Assembly: GCA_002633005.1 (NCBI GenBank)
Contig: NMRA01000101.1
Location: forward strand, 261,766 to 325,765
Length of the DNA: 64,000 nucleotides
Direction of reading: 5' to 3'
DNA from: Phoronis australis
Taxonomy: Eukaryota > Phoronida > Phoronidae
In this document: positions 23,614 through 35,400 of the stretch, piece after piece
Layout of the letters: each line of letters starts with the position of its first letter
How positions within the stretch are numbered: position 1 is the first letter of the stretch
Notes under the pieces: model-generated
The model's database searches: none
Seen by the model: only the letters and a program-made list of their open reading frames with translations
Told to the model about the DNA's origin: nothing
Position numbers and translations under genes: made by a program

Positions 23614-26423
23614 ACTGAGAACTGAACCAGCGGGAGTTTTGGGCTCTGCAACAAGCATAAAGCACACATATTTATTCAGACTGTCTTCAGATCGATGCTG
23701 TGTATTATAGAAGGCCCTGTATTCAGGCCATTCACTTAGGTACTGAATTATGTTGTACATCTATAAAACTTGTAAATTTTACTGGAGCTGAGTCTAGACA
23801 AAACACTTCTGCAAAAACGACCTCTAACGGGCTAATGGCTATGACTGTACAACTTTTATGTTTGGTTTATTTTCCTCATAATCATAATCATAATGTGTTG
23901 GCGTTGCACTCTAAAGAACTTGGGAAGTTTTTCTCACTCCCAGAGTAGCATTCTGACCTAAGTAGAACAAGTTGCTCACAACAATCTTTCGTTGTTTTCT
24001 GTAGACTGCATGGACTGCCGTGAATCAGTTGCTCATTTTTGTAAACACACCAGGTCATGTTGTAAATAGTATATAGCAGCGTTTCTGTACAGTGGTGATC
24101 GATTTATCGTAGATTGCAGTATTTTCATGTGTGTCTATTGTTGTTTATACATAATTTTTGTAGGTCCACGACTCTAGTGATTATCGCTTAACTTTTATTT
24201 ACACTTAGCCTTAGGCCTGTATCTTGGTGTGGCACCTTTAGCTTAAGCTCCATTTTTCTCCATGTTTCTGTTAAATTAAATGTCATAGAAATAGCCCAAC
24301 TGGTGAAATGTTAACCTCTTTTCGAATGACGTTAAACAGAGATTCTTGGGTACGGTTATAGTACAAAAATGTTAAATCGTGATTTTTGGAGCTGCATGAC
24401 CTGCTGTCTTGTGGACAAAAGAACTAAGTGCATGAAGCTGAGATCCTTAAGCTGGATCTCGTCCTGCTTAGCTAGCTGAACATGAAAATCGAATTACGCT
24501 TTTTATTCTTGTGAAATTGGTACCTCTTGGCATTGGTGAAAGGATTTTATTTCCATCGATCAGATTAAATTTCACTTGCATTGAAACACAAATGGTTTGG
24601 ACTACCAGTATGGTATGGTAGTGTTCTGTGATAGGTGTTGTGGTGAGTGGGGTATAATTTGTAAACATTTGTTTTATATCCAGCTAACAGAGCGAGATGC
24701 AGCTTTAACTTGAGGACTGATTGGTTCTAGACCCATTTCTAAAGCGAGAGTTGTAAAACGACAGTGATCTCAGTCTTGCACAAACAAATAATGGTTGATG
24801 GGTGTGGAATTATCCATTAAGCTAACCAATTAAGCATAGGGCAACCCACGCGAGTTAGGGGCTCTGTCTCTTAGCCTCGCCCCCCCATTGGTTAAGTTGT
24901 CAGTTATTTACATGAGGAACAATGAGGGTGCAGTTTTACCCAAGAGCTCTTATAAAGCAGTATATACATGTGTCACATCAAAAACCCTGTAAGGCTCCAA
25001 TCCATCATTTGCTCTATTAATAGACCTTCTTGATTAATTGTGTACTTATCTCTCCTAATTTACAATTAAATTTTTAAACTGAAATTTCATGAAAGTACCG
25101 TTCACTGTGTTTTTCAAGAATAAAAAGGAAAATTGGCGATCAGAAGTATTAACTGAAATCGCAATTCTATTTCATCCAAAAATATTCTGACTTGATTTCA
25201 TCTTTTTCCACTTCATTACTCAGTTTTGGGATCTCCACAAACAATAGACAAGTTCATTACACGGTGAAGCAGAAAGGTATAGGGTAAAGGGATGTAAATG
25301 CAGAGAATCTCATGCCTCAGTCAAAACTTGTGAGGACAGGGAAAGGAGGTGAAAAAAGGTGACGATCCTGGTCGCAACTCGAAAATTACAATGACATCAG
25401 GTGGATCATGACCAGGGGTAGTCAAAAATAGGGGTCAGTGATCGGGGGTGGAAAATTGTAGCTCAAAGTGTTGTAGTCATTTGTAGATGGTTCAAATTAT
25501 ACTGACCATGGTCTATACACTTATATCTTAAGCTCCCAAACAGTAACAAAGAACCCCTGTTAATTGCCTTTGCCTGTCCATTAGGTACTGCCTCACCTTT
25601 TTCCAAGTGGCAACTGTCACTGTATCTTCCCTGTTGGGATTATAATGGGCACTTACCACGGGCTTCTTTGTTTGGAAATTAGTTGTGTGTCCGTGATGAA
25701 CTGTTACCTGAGTGTTTGTGATGACATTCCTTCTGACCATTTAAGACACTGCGGACTATAAAAAGTAAATCGGTCATTGGAAATAAGTTATTAAACTAAT
25801 TTCATAGTTTGAAGTATCAAAAACTGGTTAACTACAATAGAATAGAATAGAATTAACACTCAACCTCTTTGTGTAAAACCTGCTTTAGCAACACAGTGAA
25901 GCAACTTGACTCCTGTACACCACCACTTCATCAGTGTAATCTTGATACACCTGAAGCTATAAAGCAGTGAAATTTGAGTGAGGAGCATGCCATACATTTC
26001 TTTTTAGTCTTGTGTAAACCTGAACTTAATTTGTACCCGTCTGAAATTGTGCCTTATCATCAAAATAAATGGAATTCTTGTCTTGGAAAGGATTGACTTT
26101 CTTTTAATTTTTGAGGCCAGGCTCTGCAAGCCTTGTTATGTTTTTCTCGATATCAAAAATCACCCTCATTTGATTATGAAATAAACTGAGACTAATTTAA
26201 AGACTAGGGTAAGTTATCTAATTCAAAAGTTGGTTTCTTCAATGCAGGTTGTGTTCATGGCCACTTTTAATAGCGTTTTGAAATATTTGTTTTCATGAAA
26301 TGGCGATTTGAAACAGTGCTTAAAACATACTGTCATTGCACAGATCAAGAAATTGTCTTTTGCAAGGTGTTTCACTCTTGAACTATTTTTGTTTCAGGGA
26401 GCAGCTGAAGTTACAGCATTCCA

Positions 26424-29400
26424 ATGATTTCAAAAAAATGTCACAAGAAGCAGGACTGGCAAAGATGTGGGGAAGGATTTTCTGGGCTTGAGCATCTGAA
26501 TAAGCTGGTGTCACGGAAACTTACTTATGATGGTAAATTAAACTGTTCTAGTCGATTAAAAAGGAGCAAATTGTCAAACATTGTATTGTCATAAGAGAAC
26601 TAAAATAGCTGTGCACTAGACAAGTGATTTTAATTTTTATTTTGGATTTTATTCATTCTACGGTAAAATCTCTAATTTAGGATGTAGTGTGACCAACAAT
26701 TAATTTTTTTGTTCACATATGCAATGCAGCACAAAATTTTTTCTATATTTGAGATCTGTACCTCATCTACCCTCAGACAAATGTTTGAGAAACTGTGGGC
26801 AATGTGAGCCCTGGAAAAATGACCAAAGGGCAGTTTTGGCAATTATTTTTTTGCCAAAATTGGTAGATTGTTAACATTCACATGGATCTTTTTAGTTAGT
26901 GAATTCTCTTGTAATGTTGATTATTGTCTAAAACCATTTTTCTTGGATGGTAAGTCATTGCATGTGCTGTGTTTACCATTTTGTTGCAATGACCATTGAC
27001 CTATCTGTTTTTGGTACTGTGTGACGACCAGGGATTTTGCCTCTTGCAACTGTTTACATTCAGTGGTAATTTTTAGCTAACCCAATAACTTTTTTGCTGA
27101 CATGTTCTTGAATCCACAAGAAATGGATGCAAAATTGTTAAAAACCTGTTAACATTAGGCTAATCTTACACTAACGTGATTTGCATGCAAGTGGATGAGA
27201 AAGCGTGCATCATTTACCCCAGAGTATCCAGCGAATTCTTCAGCATGTCAAAGGCTTGATGGCGCCATCACAGATTGAAGTGAGCTAGGCGCTATTCGTG
27301 GGTTTGGCTGAATGTGTTGGAAGTGATAATTACGGCCGTAGACCAAAATACCTGTTTAGCGTACAAGATTCAAAAACAAAAAATGAACAATAAGTAAGGC
27401 AAACGGCCAACATGACTTCTTATTATTGAAAAGTAAATAGTAGCCATCTTTGAATTTTTAGAATCAATGCATTATAAGAGAAATTAACGAATAGGTTTTC
27501 TTCAACATCGCGGCTAAGCCATGAACATCGATTAGGATGGGTTACTCACAGTCTGGCTTAAGATCGCTTAGACATGGAGGCCACAAAATCCCAAATATTA
27601 GCATTGTTGCCTCATGAATGTCAGTTGCTCCAAATAAATTTTCTTAAAGCTGAAATTTTAACTGATACATTTAATTTGCTGTCGATAAGACTATGTAATA
27701 CAACTACTTGTTGAATCTATGCACAAAACTATTATTTTCTTACTAGCAATACTTTATTTTATTGTTTGCAGAGTCAGAAAGCCAGCTGAATGAAATAGAA
27801 TGGAACTCATCTGAAGACGAGGATATAAAATGCTCACATTCCGCCATTGTTTCGCAGCATTCCAATCTCAGGTCTAAATCTCGTATACGACCAAAGCGGA
27901 AGCGACAGTTTTCATCATCACCAACATTTCCAAGAAAGGCACACAGATTGTTCAGGAGACCTTGTTCACAGCAACATTCAGTTCCTATTGATAAGGAGCC
28001 TTCGTCACCAACTTTTCCAAGAAAAATTGAGTTTTCGCAGCAGATTGAACAACTATTAAGCAGGGACTCAAAAAGCAGTAGTATTTATGAATTTTCAGAA
28101 CACACATTATTGAGTCATGGATGTAATGAAGTTCGACATGAAGACAGTCCAAAAGATAATAAGAGTGAACAGGTATTTCTTGAAAACTTAGACAAAAATG
28201 TCACTCTCAGTTTAGTGCACATTAGGAAACCGGGCTGTTCTGTCAGTGGTATCTTCTCTACATCAGCCGGGGAAAATAGGTGTTACTGTTTGTCCTAGAT
28301 ATCACCAAAGTTGATCTAAGCTCCTGTTGTGTTGTACATGGCAATTATCGCATTACTGATGTATTGACAGCAATAAAATACTGGCTGAAATGAATTAAAT
28401 TGTCATATACAGAAACTAGAAACTGGCAACTTTTTAAGGTGTTTGGCTTCTACAATTGAATTCTTCATGAAAAGTAAAGTGTAGAATTCTTCATTTTCGG
28501 GAGAAATACTATAAAAATTGGCCAAAACACTGTGATGGGGTTTTATTTGCTGACAACAGTTTTGAGGTGATGCATGTTTACATTATTGAATTAATTCAGC
28601 ATGCAGTATTGACCCGCTGTAAGTTCTGGATGCTGTTGCAATGACACAGTTGTTGGGTGTCTGTTTTCTTACCTCACAACCCAGAAAAATGTAACATGGG
28701 TTTTATGACTTATAAGTTGCCTTTACAAATTACACCCCACTCACCCTGACCACCTGCAGACAGCTTGTTACCACACCCTTTGTGTTTCCTATGTAATAAA
28801 CATAATATGGTGAAAATTAGTACAGGTGCACTACTTTATAACTATTGCTCAGTTAACTTGGGCAGGTCTTAATGAATAGGCTTGACTTGCTGCTTGGCTG
28901 CTAGACTAGTCTTGGTGTAGCAAGGTCTGTAAAGGCTATTCTCATGGCATGCTTGGCCTACGGTTATGCCAATACGAAATTTTTGCTATACAGAACGCAT
29001 TCATGATTATTTTGAAGTTCAACACTTTATACTTTGTTCTGTTCATACATTGTTGAGATTTGATCAGAACAGTTGTAGTACTGGTGACTATTCTGTCATC
29101 GGAGGATTCATTTGTCCCCATTATTGTAAAAGATTATTAGAGCAAGCCATTTATTTCTGCAACATATTTAAAATTTATTGTAATACATTCAACTCTAGAA
29201 AGAGTTGAATGTATATTGTGTATTGAATTATATATAAAGCCATTTACTGTCATGAAGTGATAGTCTCACAACAGTCCTTACCATGATAGGATTGTGTTTT
29301 GGTTACCAACAAGAAGCCATCAGTGACTCTAGAAAATGCTTCACAGTTTATTGAGATTGACCAACCCTAATTTTGAAAATTGTGCATGTATGCATTGCCT

Positions 29401-32400
29401 ATGTCTAAACTGAATTAAGTGTATGAACTATCTCAAGAAAATGCTTCAGAGTTGTGAATTTGAAAATGGCTCGTGTACACACCGTCTGTGACTTGGGTTA
29501 GTTACAGAAATGGAATCTTATTATGCTGGGGGTTGATATGAAACTGGTGCTGTGACAATAAAAGGTTCAATTATTCTGTTTTCATTGTTAAGCAGGGTGA
29601 AATGCACTTTTAAATGTGACTGACAATTGGTGTATTTTTGATTAAGGATCTTTTCTTTTTAAATTTTTGGTTATTTCATTATTATATCAGTTGACTCTTT
29701 TGTCTGCTTCTAACGAATACGTTAATTAATATTTTTTAGATGTCCTGTATACACGGTGAGGACTATATCTCTGACTGCGAGAGTGAAGTTGTGCTGCCCT
29801 CTACTGAAGAAAAACAGGTGTGTGAGCTTTCTGGCCTTTTGTGCTGTCCACACTTACAGAAATAGTGAAATAATACAGTTTTATGTTGATTCATTCTTTC
29901 AATTGCATTTTCGTAAATTTGTACACAGTCAGTCAGGTTTTACTTTTTTAACAAGCTTTAACATTCCTTGAAAGATTATCCTCAGAAATCCATTCTGTTT
30001 GACATCAAAGCTATTAGTTTTGCCTTAAAGATGTTATTTCGGAATTTAAAACTGTCCTTTTTAAAAAGAGTATTTTCTTTCTTAAAAGTTTGCTCAACTT
30101 TTTAGTTGTCATTTATGTGAAAATTTTTAATCAGATGTAAATAAGGTTGAACACATTGTAGAAAGACAGTATTCAAGTTGTGATGTGTCCAAGGATATTA
30201 TCACTAATTGTTAGACCATTGAAGGATATTATCACTAATTGTTAGACCATTGAAGGATATTATCACTAATTGTTAGACCATTGAAGGATATTATCACTAA
30301 TTGTTAGACCATTGAAGGATATTATCACTAATTGTTAGACCATTGAAGGATATTATCACTAATTGTTAGACCATTGAAGGATATTATCACTAATTGTTAG
30401 ACCATTGAAGGATATTATCACTAATTGTTAGACCATTGAAGGATATTATCACTAATTGTTAGACCATTGAAGGATATTATCACTAATTGTTAGACCATTG
30501 AAGGATATTATCACTAATTGTTAGACCATTGAAGGATATTATCACTAATTGTTAGACCATTGAAGGATATTATCACTAATTGTTAGACCATTGAAGGATA
30601 TTATCACTAATTGTTAGACCATTGAAGGATATTATCACTAATTGTTAGACCATTGAAGGATATTATCACTAATTGTTAGACCATTGAAGGATATTATCAC
30701 TAATTGTTAGACCATTGAAGGATATTATCACTAATTGTTAGACCATTGAAGGATATTATCACTAATTGTTAGACCATTGAAGGATATTATCACTAATTGT
30801 TAGACCATTGAAGGATATTATCACTAATTGTTAGACCATTGAAGGATATTATCACTAATTGTTAGACCATTGAAGGATATTATCACTAATTGTTAGACCA
30901 TTGAAGGATATTATCACTAATTGTTAGACCATTGAAGGATATTATCACTAATTNAGCCAATCAGCGATCGCTTTCAGAATTCAGTGTTTTGACCATGAAT
31001 TCGAATTGGCTTTTGTTTGGCACGCAAGTCAGGCAAATGTGAGTTTTATTTGTATGTTAGAACCGATTAACTGCAACATTATTTTGACTACAGTCCCCTT
31101 TTAAGTAAGCCCCAGAGCATATTCACAAAACACTCGTTTACTCACGTGAATTTTGTGTGGTCTTGCGCAACTTGCTTTTTCGCTGCGTTCATACATCTAC
31201 GGCATGCTGCGGCAGGTGGAGTAAAATGTAATGTATAAATTCACGTACTGGCATTGTATGTTTGTGTATTTGAATTTGTTAACTGTAAGTGGTCTGCAGT
31301 GCAGCTGTGGCTTCCTCCCTGTCTCCTCTTTGTCTCTTTGGCACCCTCTTCCACCCCTGTCTTTGTATCCCTCCTGCACCCCTTCTACCCCCTGCTCCCC
31401 TCTCCCTCCTTCCCCCCCCCCCCTTCCCACCCTCTGCTGTAGTCATTGTAGGTTTTTGCATGTATTGTTACAGTATTATAATCTTTTTTCATGTTTGATT
31501 TGGCTCTTCAATGGAAATTTAGGATAGCATTCTATGTTTTGAGGAAACCAGTAATGAAACTGGTAGATTTAATGTTCATTTCAGAAAAGTGCTGCTGCAG
31601 GTCAAGTTGTCCATAGAACCTGCAGTATGGTGGTCAGTTTAAAAATGCTTGTGCTGTGCTTAGTTATTACAATCGTCCAGTTGTGTTTCCAATGAATTTT
31701 GTTTTAATGAAAGGCTGCTACTGAACTATGCCAATGTGCTAACAGGAATTTCTTGGAGATGGAGAGCTGTTGCTTTGTGTAGAATCTGGGGTATGTTTAT
31801 TACATCAGCAGAGGTACAATCTATTTGAGACAATGCTTGTACAAAACTTGTAAATTGTATTTAAAAAACGCTTCCAAGCAAATGGTATGGACTAGAGAAT
31901 AAATAGCAGGTGACATTAAGGAAACATGTTTCTGAGTTTAGTAGCAAACAAGTGGTCCAAGGGTGAAAAACCCACTTTCTTTAGCTCCATCAAAATCTCC
32001 AAATTTCATCATGGAGACAGGTATGGTGGTTTTATCTGTTAGATAGCCATAGTCAGCTCTCCACACAGAGTCATTAGAGTCACAGTTACACTTCTTTCCT
32101 GGTTTAGCACATCTGTTGGACATGCCACAAGCGCACTTGCCTGTGCCTGGCAGGGCACCACCCCAGTAGGACATCTGTTGTCCATCGCGTGAGTACCACG
32201 CCCCATAGTGATTAGTTACGTAGAACAACACAGAGTGAAAACAGTCGTAGCGAATGAATTGTGAACAGTTTGCGGAGGCAAGGAGAAGAGCCTCAATCTG
32301 AGATTTGGTTGCCATGTAGTTCACTTCACGTGTGTAGCACTTCGGTTGTGCACACTTTGAGTTGATCTTTGTCTTACCCATACTGTCATGGTGGACCTCT

Positions 32401-35400
32401 GTAGGTATGCCGCGCCCAGGTATGTTGTTAGACATGTTGCAGTAGGCCAGGAAAGGTTTGACACACCCTTCTCCATCTGGGTCCACCATAAAGTAGCCTG
32501 TCTGATTAACGCCTGTTGAATACCAACTGTTGCATGACTTGTGGACTGCAATGAAAGCGAAGTCTGTGAAGCACATTTTGTTTAGAACCAATCACATTTG
32601 TTGTAAAAATGCATGCCAACATTTGTTTACTTGGGGGTGCAAATTTTCTATAGTATTTTTTTTAAAGAAGCATTTTTGTGAAGCTGTTCTGAGTAAGCTG
32701 ATTCCTGTATTCATAACCCTATATTAACATATTCATAGCCCTTTATTAACATATTACCCAATACTGAAATTCATTCTGTGAATTTGAAAACATGTGGGTT
32801 TAATAGTATAATAAAAAAGTATATGAAAATAAAAGTCATACCACCCATACAAATATTTAGCTTGTTTGTATCATTAAGTACTATAAGTGTAAATTGACAG
32901 TTTATTGTGCCCTTGATAATTTTAAGAGTTTTGGTTTCAATGATGTAAACAGATTGATTGCCTAAAACTTAATATTGCAGAACTCTCAATTTTGTTTCTA
33001 GGTTAGAAAGTAAAGATTTAAAATTAAAAAAATTTAAAGTAAAATCTGTGTATTGTTGGAGATCAAGAATCTTGACCTTGGGAGTTTGGAGAGCCCTTGT
33101 TCATTAGTTCTGCAGCAAAGCCTGGCTAATTTGTTTCTTGCACAAAATTTTAACTACAGTAGAGCCATCTTTCAAAATATTTGAATTTTATGATAGTTAT
33201 TCTCACTTTAGCTGCTATTTGACCTTGTACAGTTATCTTAATGTCATATAGAGTACTAACAACAGACACGTACAAAGTGCACCAACAAGCTTGCCAACCA
33301 AGTTATCAACAGGATACAACACACAACACATCTAGTCTACAATGCATTAGGGGTTTTTAACTTCCTATGATATGCCCTGCTTGACCTCCTTCCATCTCAT
33401 CATAACCATATCGCATGTGATCAGTTTTTTGACCTAGTTTATTTCAGTTGTCCCAAGGTTAATTAAATTTGAATGAAAGCTGGACACAGGCTAAAAGCAT
33501 GCTTGCTCCGTTCTCAAGACAATGTGCTTGGTAACATGTTTGGAACCTTTTATCGTACTTTTCTGTTAAGTTTGTACTTTCGCTCTTTAACTATTCCGAA
33601 GTTTTGATGGTTCGAGTTATTAGTTGGTGAATGACGTTTTATTTAGAAATTTTTTTATAAACATTCACCTTTTGACCCACCTTGTTAGTAGAAAACCTCC
33701 CAAGTCAGTCCCAGCACATCTTGAATGCCTATCCCCTTTGAATCAGAGAACGCTTAGTTGAAACCTTCACTGCATAGTGGCTTAGAATTTTGCAGACTGT
33801 TATAAATCACAGATGTGATTCACACACAAGAGGCCCTTTGAAGGTCAAAGTAGTTACTTGTGAACCCTGTTCTTAGTCTTAATACTGTCCCAATTGGACT
33901 TTGTAAGTAAACACAGCTTAACAAAGGGTTTATGGTTCTGGCTGAGAAGATAATTGGTTTATTACCCCCATGTGGATTCTGAATAGCAGAGCCCAGAATA
34001 TCACTGGAATTATTGTTTTCAGTATAGTTCAGTAGCAGCCCGTCGTTAACACTGTTGAAAACACGACTAAACTTTTTGTTTGAAAGTTTGATACAGAGCC
34101 ACTCGTACTTTTGAAACAGTCTCCTTTCTTCAGATGTGCAGCTATGTGGTAAAACTATTGTTGTGACAATGCAAGAACAATAGAGATGTGTTGTGCATGT
34201 TGTCACAATAGCAGTAAATGTGTGGTCAGGCAATATTTTAGTTGTGCATTTAATGTAGTGGACTATTTTATTTTTCATTGTCCAGCTGAAACTTCCTTCA
34301 TAAGAAAACAAAAATGATTGTATGCAACGTATTTCAATATTTTGAGTAGCCTTGTTGGCATTTGGCCAAATATCTGCAAAAGTTCTGAAGTTATTGATTA
34401 TTTTCTGAAAGTCATAAGTTCAATGTAATTTTGGACTAAATACAATACATGGCAGAATTGATGCCATGCATCACTATGGCTTATTGAACTGTAAATGCAA
34501 TTCACTCTTAAAGTTGCTGAAGTCACTATTAGGTTTGATATGTACTGTACCACTTTAGCTTTATTTAATCACGTGACCATAATTTCTTGTAAACTTTATC
34601 ACAAGTTGTAAAACTGCTTGTTTACTGTCATAAGCTTTGTAAGATCTATTTTTGTATAGATAAACAAGATAAAATCTTAAAACCACTGTCACAATTTTTT
34701 AAATCATTTCGTTTTAGTTTCAACTTTTTTCATTAAAATTACTGAAAGTGTCAATTGAATAGCACCTTTTGCAAAAAATACAAGTTTTTGATACAATTAA
34801 TTCTTTATAGTATATTGAAGAACAGTGCATATATCATGGTATCTCAATATAAGATTCATTTTAATCCAATCAGGCATTTCTGTCATATGATGTTCCAAAG
34901 TAAGGTGAACATTTGTGGGTTCCTCAAAAGTAGAAAATGGTGTTGTCTTTAATGTTGAACTTTTGTCCTACCTTCCATTCCTTCTTTTTCATTCGTTGAA
35001 CATTGTTTTCTGTCAGGCAGCCTAGCCTCAATTTCACTAATTTTAGCCTGCATTGCCTTCATGTCATCTCGCAGCTTGCCAATGGTGCCACCTGTGGTTT
35101 CATTCTGGCCTGTGTTGACTTTGATGTTAATAACGTGGTTAACATCTTCATTCTTACATCTTTCGTATGTCAATTGTCCTTGCGCGACCAATTGCACAAC
35201 AAACAAGTTCACTGCCGTGACAAGGGCCTTGGTGAACATATATGGTGTCATGATCTTTTACAACTTTAATTTCTGACTCACTCTCAGTCTCAAAGATAGT
35301 TCTCTTCTGCGTGTCCTAAGTTACTTTATACTGTTTAAATTGTTAATTAGTTTGACCTGGGAGTATTTCCCGCTTGAGGTCAACTTGCAGTTGATAAGTT

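Larger units (their letters stand above)
22620..26397. other. Intergenic region between the EDC4 and SPIDR starts
   Basis: Divergent interval of about 3.8 kb with no coding exon I could support. It should hold the 5' UTR exons and promoters of both genes. The most promoter-like part is 23370-23613. An inverted-repeat pair (CTAACCAATTAAG near 24820 and ATTGGTTAAG near 24888) encloses a GC-richer stretch with inverted CCAAT. The rest is AT-rich and unremarkable. Confidence 0.6.

Noticed and set aside
23577-23714. Short plus-strand frame starting ATGGCGACTTCCCGC as a first coding exon
   Set aside because: No good donor at its end. SPIDR's own start follows an in-frame stop, and the ATG sits in a YY1-like promoter word.
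30191-30953. CRISPR-like array
   Set aside because: The 31-bp units abut directly with no spacers, and the setting is an animal intron.
33820-34311. 163-codon minus-strand frame as a gene
   Set aside because: About a third of it is dispersed repeat D, no domain is recognisable, and it has no supporting splice or family evidence.
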